Below are positions 24,706-33,055 of a stretch of DNA of 64,000 nucleotides, in pieces. The notes under the pieces were generated by a model, which made no database searches, was not told the origin of the DNA, and saw nothing but the letters and a program-made list of their open reading frames with translations. This DNA is from Dyadobacter sp. 50-39 (GTDB lineage Bacteria; Bacteroidota; Bacteroidia; Cytophagales; Spirosomataceae), in assembly GCA_001898145.1 (NCBI GenBank), contig MKSR01000006.1, positions 164,123 through 228,122 on the forward strand. The letters run 5' to 3'. The number at the start of each line of letters is the position of its first letter. The first letter of the stretch is position 1. Both the position numbers and the translations under genes were made by a program.

Positions 24706-25106
24706 TTACCAGACGACGCTTAGCCCCTCACTTATGTATTTGAGGATGTTTTTGTCATTGGTTATAAAGTTTAGATCGTGACGAATCGACTGCCAGATTA
24801 GTATTCGATCAAAAGGGTCTTTGTGGTGGTTGCCTGCCAACTCGTGAAAAGTGCTTGCATCATCTGCGTCCAATGTAAGAAGTTCAAATCCACAATCCTG
24901 ACAGACTTGCGGAAGGCTTTCAGGCCGTATATCCCCCAGGCATAAATTGCCGCAAGCAATTTTCATACAAATCTCCCAAAATGCGATCGGGCTGACATAT
25001 ATTGTGTTTGATCCATCGTAAATCGCACTTGCAGCTTCTGAGGATAACTTTGCAGATTCTAATAATGTCCAGATCAGTGTGTGTGTGTATCCAAAAGGTA
25101 TTTCAT
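24706..25106 (-). pseudogene. PIN-domain toxin (VapC-like), frameshifted in a dinucleotide tract
   Basis: The ATG at 25106 overlaps the antitoxin stop (ATGA) and reads MKYLLDTHTH then TGA. After shifting by two bases within the (CA) tract the frame continues THTLIWTLLESAKLSSEAASAI, IYVSPIAFWEICMKIACGNLCL and HHKDPFDRILIWQSI to the stop at 24706. With five repeat units instead of six, the product would be an intact 132-residue PIN ribonuclease with MKYLLDTHTLIW at its start. In the sequence given the catalytic first Asp is out of frame with the rest. This is either a dead toxin or an OFF phase. The C-terminal frame is perfectly preserved. Confidence 0.85.
25077..25088. repeat. (GT)6 dinucleotide tract inside the toxin gene
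   Basis: Six GT units on the plus strand (AC on the coding strand) lie at codons 6-10 of the toxin. Five units would restore the reading frame; six give a stop four codons on. Short dinucleotide tracts can slip during replication. Confidence 0.9.
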
Positions 25107-25435
25107 ATATCAAATTCGTCCTCCATTGAAATACAGAAATCGTCACTCATATAGTAACCTGGCATCCCATTGTAAATACCAATCCTTCTTCTTCCGGAGC
25201 CGGGAACTCCTTCTTTCGCCATTTTAAAATCGCCTTCAGACGCCTCGTTGCCGCTATCCTTTGTCGCTTGCTGCTTTCCGCGAACCTTTTCTCTCTGTAG
25301 AGGGGGACCAGGAACAAGATATGCCTGAACAATCTCGTTAGCTCCGAAGGTAATCCCTACTCTTTCGCCCTTTTTGAGCTCGTAGAGCACTGCCGAGGAA
25401 TTTGCTTCGATCTTATCTGCGCTGATCGTTATCAT
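25103..25435 (-). CDS. Phd/YefM-like antitoxin
   Basis: This encodes 110 residues. The N-terminus (MITISADKIEANSSAVLYELKKGERVGITFGANEIVQAYLVP) has the beta-alpha arrangement of the Phd/prevent-host-death DNA-binding fold. A Gln/Lys/Gly-rich linker of about 35 residues follows, and the tail GYYMSDDFCISMEDEFDI resembles the toxin-wrapping acidic end (typically MTDDFD). The stop overlaps the PIN toxin start, the usual operon layout. The antitoxin itself looks intact while its toxin is frameshifted. Confidence 0.75.
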   Translation of the reverse strand: MITISADKIEANSSAVLYELKKGERVGITFGANEIVQAYLVPGPPLQREKVRGKQQATKDSGNEASEGDFKMAKEGVPGSGRRRIGIYNGMPGYYMSDDFCISMEDEFDI

Positions 25436-25539
25436 AAGTCACAGTGGTTGATTGGAATTTTAAATTACGACAGGCAGAGCCTCATTGTCAATAAAAACAA
25501 CCACTAATGTCCCAACGGCAGCGAAGCATTATCAATTTT

Positions 25540-26292
25540 CTACGATTTAGACTTCCTCCGGCTCCATTTTTTAAAATCTTTCCAGATCGCATCGGGGTAG
25601 AGGTTTATTCCGTAGCTGTAATAAAATCCGCTGAAGCGCTCGCGGAATTCTCCGGAGGAAAGAGCATTGCGGTAGCCGATCTGTGAGTTGATCCCCGCCC
25701 AGCGCAATGCCCGGTATTCGCCGTAGACACCCACTTGGAGGGGAATAAAGTAGTCCTTGCGGGAGCCCGACTTGATGCCGTCGAACAAATCGCGGAAGCG
25801 GGTACTTTCATTGCCGATCCCCACTTCGAGGGGCGTCGACAGTACCCAGCGTTTGTTCCGGATAGCCGTGTGCCAGTAGGCAAAATTAGCGAAACGGACA
25901 TCCGTTGCCGTGTAGTACGAAAGGTTGAGCGGATCGGGAAATATGTTGTGCCAATTCACCAGCTTGCGGGCTGCATTGTAGCCTAGCCAGTAATAACCTG
26001 CCGTGAGCCGGTTGCGCTTCTCGCCAAAGGTTATACCGGCATTGACGCCAAAAACATTGATATGCTTGTGCTGGATAAACGTGCCCCGCGCATCGAAATT
26101 GAAGAAGAGCCTGGTCTTGTTGGCGGCAGTACTTTTCGGAGCGATTGTATCGTGCGCAACGACCGCTTTTGGAGTAACGGTGATGGAATCGGTCTGGGCG
26201 TGAGCGGCCAGTTGTCCTGCTAGCAAGAGGACGATCAGCAAAAAAATGGTGTTGTTAGGGCGCTTACGCGGTTTTTGGAAACCGTATTTCAT
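25540..26292 (-). CDS. Hypothetical outer-membrane/exported protein
   Basis: The ATG at 26292 gives MKYGFQKPRKRPNN and a hydrophobic segment (TIFLLIVLLLAGQLAAHAQ) that fits a signal peptide, for 250 residues; in-frame starts up to 26364 are less suitable. The mature part has aromatic beta-strand-like segments (KHINVFGVNAGITFGEKRNRLTAGYYWLGYN; VGVYGEYRALRWAGINSQIGYRNAL; FYYSYGINLYPDAIW), consistent with a beta barrel. The C-terminus is basic (KKWSRRKSKS). No family is recognised. Confidence 0.6.
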   Translation of the reverse strand: MKYGFQKPRKRPNNTIFLLIVLLLAGQLAAHAQTDSITVTPKAVVAHDTIAPKSTAANKTRLFFNFDARGTFIQHKHINVFGVNAGITFGEKRNRLTAGYYWLGYNAARKLVNWHNIFPDPLNLSYYTATDVRFANFAYWHTAIRNKRWVLSTPLEVGIGNESTRFRDLFDGIKSGSRKDYFIPLQVGVYGEYRALRWAGINSQIGYRNALSSGEFRERFSGFYYSYGINLYPDAIWKDFKKWSRRKSKS

Positions 26293-26419
26293 CTCGACTT
26301 CAAAACAAACGGCAAGGGCCTGCTTCATTTTCGCCTTGTCAGGACCGCCGGGGTATTGCAACAATTAACGCAAAACCCACCGAAGAAATTTACGGATTAA
26401 AGAAATTTAATCCCCCAGC

Positions 26420-27328
26420 TCAGTTGACCCGCTTGGTAAGCGCATTCAACTCATTGTCAGTAGGGGTTGCAGAAGGCACACCCGCGGCTGGAATATCCAT
26501 TTTAGCAGCCCAGGCAATGGCATTCAGCACCAGTTTACGAAAATTGTCATCCTTCCAGTTCTTGTGCATGTGCCCGCCCGTGAAGCCAAATCCCCGACCG
26601 CCGTCGGGCCGCTCGAATGCCCAGGCGAGCGTCTGCATTTCCTTTCGGGTCAGTACCGCCTCGCGTACGGCGGGGTTGTTGGAATGGGTCCCGTCGGGCT
26701 TATCGAGGGTCGATTCGGGGGGTAATGCCTGCAAAATCGGTGTGATGCCCTTCATCTCGGGCGCAAAGCGCATGTGGTAGTACCATTCGTCGAGAATGGT
26801 GAAAGGTTTGACGCCGCGTGCGACGGGGTGGTCGGGAAAGCGGGCGAAACTAGCCTCCCAGACAGGGTTCACGGACCAGTTGGTTTCAAAATACCCTCCT
26901 ATCCATTTCAAAAACCGGTCGCCGCCCGCCTTCGCGTCCACTTCGAGCGAGAAGTGCAGATTGACGATGCCGGTACCGCCGGCAATGAGCTTTTCCATTT
27001 TGGCGCCATGCACAAGTTCCAAATGGTCGCTGCCGCCGCCGTCCAGGTAAAAAACAATGGCAGCTGCATTGTCCAGCACCGATTCGTCCTCCGGCCAACC
27101 GTTACGAACAATCACAGCTTCTGCACCCGGCAAGCTGTCGTTCAATGCTTTGGCAAGCAATGTGCAGCCGCCGTTATGCTCGTGTTCCCCCTTGCCATGG
27201 CTGTCGGGGCCGGCTATGAAGACGATTTTTTTTCGGGGTGATGCGCCCTGGGCGACGGGTTTATCTTGCGCGTTTGCCAGCGCGTAAAGCAGCAAAAAAC
27301 CCAGTATGAATGTGCATATCCTGTCCAT
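26420..27328 (-). CDS. ThuA-like (trehalose utilisation) secreted protein
   Basis: This encodes 302 residues from ATG at 27328, with signal peptide ending ALANAQ. KKIVFIAGPDSHGKGEHEHNGGCTLLAKAL and GTGIVNLHFSLEVDAKAG are the ThuA glutamine-amidotransferase-like fold, followed by DEWYYHMRFAPEMKGITPIL, WAFERPDGGRGFGFTGGHMHKNW and FRKLVLNAIAWAAKMDIP, conserved in this family. ThuA proteins help metabolise disaccharides and often accompany DUF1080 proteins. It lies alone upstream of a two-component pair, with 18 bp before the next stop upstream... the nearest gene is the regulator at 27406. Confidence 0.85.
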   Translation of the reverse strand: MDRICTFILGFLLLYALANAQDKPVAQGASPRKKIVFIAGPDSHGKGEHEHNGGCTLLAKALNDSLPGAEAVIVRNGWPEDESVLDNAAAIVFYLDGGGSDHLELVHGAKMEKLIAGGTGIVNLHFSLEVDAKAGGDRFLKWIGGYFETNWSVNPVWEASFARFPDHPVARGVKPFTILDEWYYHMRFAPEMKGITPILQALPPESTLDKPDGTHSNNPAVREAVLTRKEMQTLAWAFERPDGGRGFGFTGGHMHKNWKDDNFRKLVLNAIAWAAKMDIPAAGVPSATPTDNELNALTKRVN

Positions 27329-27405
27329 TATTTCCCGGTTTAAGTGACGCCGGTATTTCGGAAACCGGCAACCGGGTTGGGACAGCATAAAAATCAGGCC
27401 ATCGG

Positions 27406-28068
27406 CTACTTCATAGCCAGGCTGATCAGCTCGGCCGTGTTTTTCACGTTGGCCTTTTTCATAATGCTGGCGCGCTGGTTGGCCACGGTATTGGAGCTGA
27501 TATCGAACTTTTCGGCAATATCCTTACTGCTCATGCCCTCGGTGAGGCATTTAAGGATCTGCTGTTCGCGGGGGGTAATGATTTTCCAGATCGATTTCTC
27601 CTGCACCTCTTCCTGCGCGGGACGCACGTCGCTCACGCGTGAGAGCTGTTTGAGGAGATTTTTAATGATCACCGACGAAGCGAAGGGCGGGAAATAGAGC
27701 TCACCTTTGGCGACAGCGCGTATAGCGCGAAGCATTTCATCGCGGCTGGTGTCCTTTTCTAGGTAGCCGGAGGCACCGTTCAATGCAGAGGTGAGCATGT
27801 AATCGGTGTTGTTGTGCATGCTGAATACGAGAATTTTAGCCGACGGGAATACCGGCACGATCTGCCTGATCACGTCCAGGCCCGGCATGCGTGGCATTGT
27901 GAGGTCGAGCAGGATCACATCGGGCTTTACTTTTTCGACCATATCCCACACCTCGTCACCGTCGGAGGCTTCGCCGGCAATGATCATGTCCTCTTCGTCT
28001 TCGAGCAGGGTGATAATGCCCTGCCTCACTACCGAATGGTCGTCTACAACTAAAATCCGAATAGGCAT
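27406..28068 (-). CDS. NarL/FixJ-type response regulator
   Basis: This is a 220-residue response regulator. The receiver domain (residues 1-125) has the acidic pocket VDD at 8-10, phospho-acceptor Asp55 in VILLDLTMPRMPG, and the signalling Ser/Lys positions (ILVFSMHN; YLEKDTS). The C-terminal LuxR helix-turn-helix (ITPREQQILKCLTEGMSSKDIAEKFDISSNTVANQ) binds DNA. The partner kinase is 28 bp upstream and shows a PilJ-type nitrate sensor signature, so nitrate or nitrite control of the adjacent nir/nas genes is the natural guess. Confidence 0.93.
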   Translation of the reverse strand: MPIRILVVDDHSVVRQGIITLLEDEEDMIIAGEASDGDEVWDMVEKVKPDVILLDLTMPRMPGLDVIRQIVPVFPSAKILVFSMHNNTDYMLTSALNGASGYLEKDTSRDEMLRAIRAVAKGELYFPPFASSVIIKNLLKQLSRVSDVRPAQEEVQEKSIWKIITPREQQILKCLTEGMSSKDIAEKFDISSNTVANQRASIMKKANVKNTAELISLAMK

Positions 28069-28096
28069 ACGCGGTCAGCTAATCAGCAATAAGTCA

Positions 28097-29524
28097 TTAT
28101 AAATCAACCTGAACGACTAATCTCGTACCGCTGTCCACCTTGGAAACGATCTGTATTTCGCCGTTCAACAGCTGGGTACGTGTACGGATATTCTCCATCC
28201 CGTTATGGGTCAGGAATTGTCCTTCTGACTTTAAAGTACTAATTAAAAATCCTTTTCCGTCATCGGCGATTTCCAAAACAATGCGATTCTTATTTTGTTC
28301 CAATTTAATCTTGATCTCATCCGCATTCGCATGTTTCACAGCATTGTTCAACGCCTCCTGGGCAATGCGGTACAAGCCGATTTCCGTCGGACGGCTCATC
28401 GGTATGCGCTCGCCCGTCTCGCCTTCGAACAGAATCCGGATCCCCGACACGTCGGCGGTCTGCTGGCAGAGCAGCTTCAATGCCGACGCAAGCCCAAAAT
28501 CACTCAGTACGGACGGCATAAGGTTGAAGGACACCTGGCGGGTCGTCTGAATAATGTCCTGGATCAGCGTGACCAGCTGCCCGATGCGCTTCTGGTGCTT
28601 TTCGTCGGGAAACTGCACGGCTTTAAGCTTTTCCGCATGCAGTTTAAGGCCCGTAAGCATCTGGCCTATTCCATCATGCAGCTCCAATGCAAAGCGCTTT
28701 CTTTCCTCCTCCTGACCTTCTATCAAAGCGCCCGCCCGCACACGGTCTTCGGCCAGCTGCAATTCATATTTCTCTTCTTCAAGTCGCAACAGTTCCTTCT
28801 GCGTTTCGACAAGCTGACTGTTGGCTTCCTTTAATTTCTGGTTCGACAGCTGCAATGCATCTTCCGATTCGGTCAGCATCCGCACCACCCGTCGGGTGGT
28901 ATTCACTACCGGCCGGAAAATCAGCAAACCTTCTGCTACCAGCACGAGTATCGTCATCAGGTCGAGAATCCACTCGATGCGTTCCAGGTTTTCGAGCCTT
29001 TCGAAGCTCTCCTTATCGAATTGGAATACAATGCGGTCCATCTGGGCGAGGAAGCGGGGCTCGCTGGCAAGCACCTGGGCCAGGGCCTGCTGTCTCACTG
29101 CGAGGTCGGTACTATCGCGGCTGATGACGTGTAAATTCTGGTAAATGCGGTCAAAAACGGGAGCCAGCTCGCGGAACATCGTGTCCAGCGGCTGGCTTTT
29201 CCAGGTAACAAAACCCTCTTCTATGGGTAATTTTCTTGATACGAGGTCTTCGTGGCTGTCCTTCCACAAGGCAAGCAATGCATTGAAGCTGGCAGTATCG
29301 CTGTGCTCGATACCATTGATTTTCAGCACAGCCAGCTTGGTAAGCCGCTGGCTGAGCATGCGCTGGCGCCCTGCCACGTTCACTATCCGGCTGTCGTGGT
29401 TGAGGTTTCTGATCGTCCGCCTGATCAGGAACAGGCCGCTCACGGTCAGAAGCGCTACTACACACAATGCCACCACATAGAACCGCGTCAGGCTGCCCGC
29501 CACGCGTTTGTCGAGTCTCTCCAT
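28097..29524 (-). CDS. PilJ-domain sensor histidine kinase (NarX-like)
   Basis: This encodes 475 residues. A first membrane helix (about residues 16-34) is followed by a periplasmic four-helix PilJ-type domain with NVAGRQRMLSQRL at residues 49-61, the same type of motif as the nitrate-binding P-box of NarX/NarQ. A second helix (about 186-205) leads to a coiled-coil (DALQLSNQKLKEANSQLVETQKELLRLEEEKYELQL), a HisKA_3 segment with His in RKRFALELHDGIGQML, and an ATPase domain (RIAQEALNNAVKHANADEI; ADDGKGF). It phosphorylates the NarL-type partner next door. Placed immediately before nirD/nirB, it probably senses nitrate or nitrite. Confidence 0.9.
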   Translation of the reverse strand: MERLDKRVAGSLTRFYVVALCVVALLTVSGLFLIRRTIRNLNHDSRIVNVAGRQRMLSQRLTKLAVLKINGIEHSDTASFNALLALWKDSHEDLVSRKLPIEEGFVTWKSQPLDTMFRELAPVFDRIYQNLHVISRDSTDLAVRQQALAQVLASEPRFLAQMDRIVFQFDKESFERLENLERIEWILDLMTILVLVAEGLLIFRPVVNTTRRVVRMLTESEDALQLSNQKLKEANSQLVETQKELLRLEEEKYELQLAEDRVRAGALIEGQEEERKRFALELHDGIGQMLTGLKLHAEKLKAVQFPDEKHQKRIGQLVTLIQDIIQTTRQVSFNLMPSVLSDFGLASALKLLCQQTADVSGIRILFEGETGERIPMSRPTEIGLYRIAQEALNNAVKHANADEIKIKLEQNKNRIVLEIADDGKGFLISTLKSEGQFLTHNGMENIRTRTQLLNGEIQIVSKVDSGTRLVVQVDL

Positions 29525-29640
29525 TTGCTAAGCGCCAGGGGCTTGTACCCCCGGTTAAAAGTCGGTCTTTCACTGGACGCCGCCGCCAGCCGGCGCGGTT
29601 GCGCCTCAGGCTCCGCCATTTCGGGGCGGTATCGCCTGTT

Positions 29641-29994
29641 TTACAAGCCGATGTATACGCGGTTTTCTTTCACCATTACCGGGAAAGTATTGATCCGGTA
29701 TTCATCGTCGTTCAGGCATTGTCCGGTTTGCAATGAAAAGGTTTTTTTATGAAAAGGACAAGCTACTTTCGGTTCTTCTGCCTGGCTGCCGATCATTCCC
29801 CGGGAAAGTGCCATTTGCTGGCGGTGCGGGCATTGGTTATCGGTCGCGTACCATTCTCCCCTCCTGGTGAAGTTGTAAATAGCGATCTGCCTGCCGCCGA
29901 TAAATGCACAGCCACCGCCGTCCTCGGGGATATCGTCGACATTGCAAGCCATGTGCCAGGTTACTGCATTGATTGTGTCGGTGATCGTTTCCAT
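29641..29994 (-). CDS. nirD: Nitrite reductase small subunit
   Basis: This is a 117-residue Rieske-type protein. The [2Fe-2S] ligands are in CPHRQQ and CPFHKK, about 30 residues apart, and IAIYNFTRRGEWYATDNQ and GQCLNDDEYRINTFPV are NirD-family blocks. It works with the large subunit to reduce nitrite to ammonium in the cytoplasm. It follows nirB on the same strand, but an unusually long repeat-rich spacer of 269 bp separates them. Some NirD proteins lack the Rieske ligands; here all four appear present. Confidence 0.93.
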   Translation of the reverse strand: METITDTINAVTWHMACNVDDIPEDGGGCAFIGGRQIAIYNFTRRGEWYATDNQCPHRQQMALSRGMIGSQAEEPKVACPFHKKTFSLQTGQCLNDDEYRINTFPVMVKENRVYIGL

Positions 29995-30150
29995 CTGTCT
30001 GTAAGGTTGATCGTTATTGAAAGTCTTTTGCTGTTGGATAATTCTTTTGCTGTTGGAAATCTTTTGCTAGTGCAATCTCCTGCTAGTGCAATCTCCTGCT
30101 AGTGATCCCCGGGTTGAAACCCGGGGCAAGGCGATGTTTCTAATCCATTT

Positions 30151-30170
30151 CCGTTGGCTTCAGCCGACGG
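30151..30170. repeat. REP-like palindrome, copy 1
   Basis: CCGTTGGCTTCAGCCGACGG is an inverted repeat with arms CCGTTGGCT / AGCCGACGG (one mismatch). It is inside a 29-bp unit repeated at 30201. Close variants recur at 36585-36604 and 36645-36664. Confidence 0.8.
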
Positions 30171-30207
30171 GCAGCGCCGGCAATGGGATTCTTTTCTCAT
30201 TCCATTT

Positions 30208-30227
30208 CCGTTGGCTTCAGCCGACGG
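30208..30227. repeat. REP-like palindrome, copy 2
   Basis: This is a second identical copy of the 20-bp palindrome, 57 bp downstream of the first, with flanking bases also repeated. Confidence 0.8.
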
Positions 30228-30263
30228 GCGCCCCCGGCGATGGGCCACGGAATGCCCGCTACC

Positions 30264-32780
30264 CTACACCCATTCTGTGGCCCGTTTCTGGTCGCGCATT
30301 TCTGCGAATGTGATGCTAGGGTCTTTGATCGGGGTGTTCACGAAATGGGTAAAGCGCTTGCGGAGTTCGGGGCTTTCCACCACCTCGCGCCACTCGCATT
30401 TGTAGACGTCGATGAGGTTTTGCATATCCCTTTCGAGTTCCTGGGCGATACCCAGCACATCGTCCACCACCACAGCTTTGAGGTAGTTCATACCGCCTTC
30501 CATTTTGTTGAGCCACGTGGCGGTCCGGGTCAGCGGATCGGCCGTTTTGATGTAAAACATTAGAAAGCGGTCGATGAGACGGATACACGTTTCCTTATCC
30601 ACATCACCGGCGAGCAGTTGCGCGTGCTGCGGTTTGGCGCCGCCATTGCCGCACACAAACAGGTTCCAGCCCTTATCGGTGGCGATAATGCCGAAGTCTT
30701 TGCTTTGCGCTTCTGCGCATTCGCGTACGCAACCCGATACGGCCGATTTCAGTTTATGCGGCGAGCGCAGGCCTTTATATCGGTCTTCCACTTCAATCGC
30801 GAAGGACACGGAATCCTGCACCCCGAACCGGCACCAGGTAGATCCTACACAGCTTTTGACCGTTCTCAGAGATTTACCATAAGCGTGGCCGCTTTCAAAG
30901 CCCGCGTCGATCAGCTCTTCCCAGATATCCGGCAAGTCGCCCAGGTGCGCGCCGAAAAGGTCGATGCGCTGGCCACCGGTGATTTTGGTGTACAAATTAT
31001 ATTTCTGCGCCACCTGACCGATCACTATCAGCTTCTCGGGCGTGATTTCACCGCCCGGAATCCGCGGTACCACGGAATAAGTGCCGCCTTTCTGGATGTT
31101 GGCCAGATAACGATCGTTCGAATCCTGCGCCACAGCACGGTCTTTTTCCAGGATGTTTTCGTTCCAAAGGCTGGCCAGGATCGATGACACGAGCGGCTTG
31201 CATACTTCGCAGCCGTCGCCTTTGCCGTGATGGTCCAGCACCGCGCCATAGGTTCGCAATCCATTCATTTTCACCAGGTCCAGCAGTTCCTGGCGCGAGT
31301 AGTCGAAATGCTCGCAGACCACATTGCGCACGTAAACACCTTTTTCTTTCATTACGCCTGCGATCAGGTCCTTCACCATCGGGATACAGCCGCCGCAACC
31401 CGTACCGGCTTTACAGCATTTTTTCAATGCATACACGGTATGGTGCCCGTTTTCGCCTACTTCATGACAAATCATGCCCTTTGTAACGGCCTCGCACGAG
31501 CATATGAGCGCGTCGTCGGGCAGGCTCATCACGCCAGCGCCCGCTTCCTCGCCCCCGCGGGAGCCGAGGATCAAATCCTCGGAGTCGGGCGGCAGAATGG
31601 TTTTATTCTTGCAGGTTTGTAGCAGCATATTGTATTGTTCCGCCTCCCCTACGAGGATACCACCGAGCAAAGTTTTCCCGTCGGTGCTTACATTAATGCG
31701 CTTATAAATGCCTTTGGCCTTATTTTCATAGCGGATCGTGCGGCAGGCAGGCTCTTCCACAAAAGGGTCCCCGAAACTCGCCACATCGGTACCAATCAGT
31801 TTCAACTTGGTAGACATATCATAAGGAAGAAACTCCTTTTCGCCGCCCGTGAGCATGGTAGCTACCACATCGGCCATTTCATAGCCTGGCGCGATGAGCC
31901 CGTAGATCATATGGTGCGCCAATGCGCATTCCCCGATCGCGAATATGGACGGATCGGAAGTTTGCAGCTGGTTATTCACCACGATGCCGCCGCGCGGATG
32001 TGTTTCGAGACCGGCGATTTTGGCGACCTCGTCGCGCGGGCGGATACCTGCCGAAATCACGAGCATATCCACATCCAGGAAGCTGTTATCGGCAAACTGC
32101 ATACCCTCAATGCGGTCGTCGCCTTTGATTTCCTGGGTGCTTTTGTTAAGATGTATTTGCAAACCGAGCGATTCGAGCTGGCTTTGAAGCATGCGCGAAC
32201 CGGCGTCGTCGATCTGCCGCGGCATGAGTCGCGGAGCGAATTCCACCACATGCGCTTCTTCCAATCCCAGGTCGAGCAATGCCTTCGCCGCTTCCAGCCC
32301 CAGCAAACCGCCGCCCAGCACGGCACCTCTTCTGGCCTTTCTGGCATAGGCCTGGATCAGTTCCAGATCCTCGATGGTGCGGTACACAAACACCCCGTCT
32401 TTTTCGACACCCGGAATGGACGGAACGAATGCGCCCGAGCCGGTAGCCATCACCAGGTAGTCATAATACACTATATGTCCATGGTGTGAACGCACCAGTT
32501 TTTCGTCCCGGTCGATATCGACCACCGGGTCTGACAAAAACAGCCGTATCCCATTCTCCGCGTACCACTCTGCGCCTGCCATAGAAAGGTCATCTGCCGT
32601 CTTGCCCGCAAAAAACTCGCTCAAATGTACTCTGTCATAGGCAGCACGCGGCTCTTCACCAAATACGGTAATGGTAAAATCCTGTCCATCTTTTTTTCTC
32701 GAGAGGAGCTTTTCACAGAATTTATAACCCACCATACCATTGCCAACTACGACGATCCGGGTGTTTGAAATAGTTTTCAT
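30264..32780 (-). CDS. nirB: NAD(P)H nitrite reductase large subunit
   Basis: This is an 838-residue assimilatory nitrite reductase. The N-terminal FAD/NAD domain starts IVVVGNGMVGYKFCEKLL and has DYLVMATGSGAFVPSIPG and GGGLLGLEAAKAL. Two BFD-like [2Fe-2S] segments follow (LICSCEAVTKGMICHEV ... CCKAGTGCGGCIPMV, around residues 430-475). The siroheme/[4Fe-4S] domain has its cysteines in KSCVGSTWCRFG (about residue 640) and SGCVRECAEAQ. It reduces nitrite to ammonium with six electrons in the cytoplasm. Siroheme would come from uroporphyrinogen III through the divergent cobA. Palindromic ATAGT/ACTAT elements lie around its start. Confidence 0.95.
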   Translation of the reverse strand: MKTISNTRIVVVGNGMVGYKFCEKLLSRKKDGQDFTITVFGEEPRAAYDRVHLSEFFAGKTADDLSMAGAEWYAENGIRLFLSDPVVDIDRDEKLVRSHHGHIVYYDYLVMATGSGAFVPSIPGVEKDGVFVYRTIEDLELIQAYARKARRGAVLGGGLLGLEAAKALLDLGLEEAHVVEFAPRLMPRQIDDAGSRMLQSQLESLGLQIHLNKSTQEIKGDDRIEGMQFADNSFLDVDMLVISAGIRPRDEVAKIAGLETHPRGGIVVNNQLQTSDPSIFAIGECALAHHMIYGLIAPGYEMADVVATMLTGGEKEFLPYDMSTKLKLIGTDVASFGDPFVEEPACRTIRYENKAKGIYKRINVSTDGKTLLGGILVGEAEQYNMLLQTCKNKTILPPDSEDLILGSRGGEEAGAGVMSLPDDALICSCEAVTKGMICHEVGENGHHTVYALKKCCKAGTGCGGCIPMVKDLIAGVMKEKGVYVRNVVCEHFDYSRQELLDLVKMNGLRTYGAVLDHHGKGDGCEVCKPLVSSILASLWNENILEKDRAVAQDSNDRYLANIQKGGTYSVVPRIPGGEITPEKLIVIGQVAQKYNLYTKITGGQRIDLFGAHLGDLPDIWEELIDAGFESGHAYGKSLRTVKSCVGSTWCRFGVQDSVSFAIEVEDRYKGLRSPHKLKSAVSGCVRECAEAQSKDFGIIATDKGWNLFVCGNGGAKPQHAQLLAGDVDKETCIRLIDRFLMFYIKTADPLTRTATWLNKMEGGMNYLKAVVVDDVLGIAQELERDMQNLIDVYKCEWREVVESPELRKRFTHFVNTPIKDPSITFAEMRDQKRATEWV

Positions 32781-32832
32781 AGTAATTAATAACTATTGAT
32801 TTGTGAAAACATAACTATTTTGTTGTACTATT
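32778..32832 (-). promoter_or_regulatory. Repeated ACTATT elements upstream of nirB
   Basis: An imperfect palindrome ATAGTAATTAATAACTAT spans 32780-32797, touching the nirB start codon, and further copies of AACTATT / TACTATT lie at 32813-32819 and 32826-32832 (spacings 22 and 13). The perfect palindrome on the cobA side uses the same TACTAT / ATAGTA halves. They could bind one shared regulator of the divergent operons, perhaps the NarL-type protein; this is inference. Confidence 0.35.
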
Positions 32833-33008
32833 TTAATATTATGTGTGTATTATCGCTTTTTTGATAAGTCAAAAGTAAATCGTGTTTTTCTGATTTCCTA
32901 ACTTTTTATTCGCAAGTATGGTCAAAAACAAACATAAATTTTGGCAAAATGATTGTTTTATAAAATTTGACTAGTAAATTTGAACCAATAATTGATATAG
33001 TTACAAAA

Positions 33009-33022
33009 TACTATATATAGTA
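33009..33022. promoter_or_regulatory. Perfect 14-bp palindrome upstream of cobA
   Basis: TACTATATATAGTA is a perfect palindrome 34 bp before the cobA start, in the AT-rich spacer between nirB and cobA. It is a candidate operator for nitrate/nitrite control. The rest of the 275-bp spacer is AT-rich with no gene. Confidence 0.4.
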
Positions 33023-33055
33023 CATTTCTAATATTCACTCTATTATATATAAGAG

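Larger units (their letters stand above)
29995..30263. repeat. Repeat-dense nirB-nirD spacer
   Basis: The spacer holds three nested repeat sorts. TCTTTTGCTGTTGGA occurs at 30024-30038 and 30043-30057, with a truncated third copy at 30060. TGCAATCTCCTGCTAG occurs twice in perfect tandem at 30071-30102. A 9-bp-arm palindrome CCCCGGGTTGAAACCCGGGG lies at 30107-30126, and two copies of a longer unit with the palindrome CCGTTGGCTTCAGCCGACGG start at 30144 and 30201 (57-bp period). None encodes a protein. Confidence 0.85.

Noticed and set aside
30014-30230. Possible CRISPR array
   Set aside because: The repeats are of three different sorts, mostly two copies each, without unique spacers of constant length and without cas genes.
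33009-33022. TACTATATATAGTA as a true NarL heptamer pair
   Set aside because: The outer bases agree with TACYNMT-like heptamers but the inner bases do not fit well and the spacing is zero, so only a general operator role is proposed.
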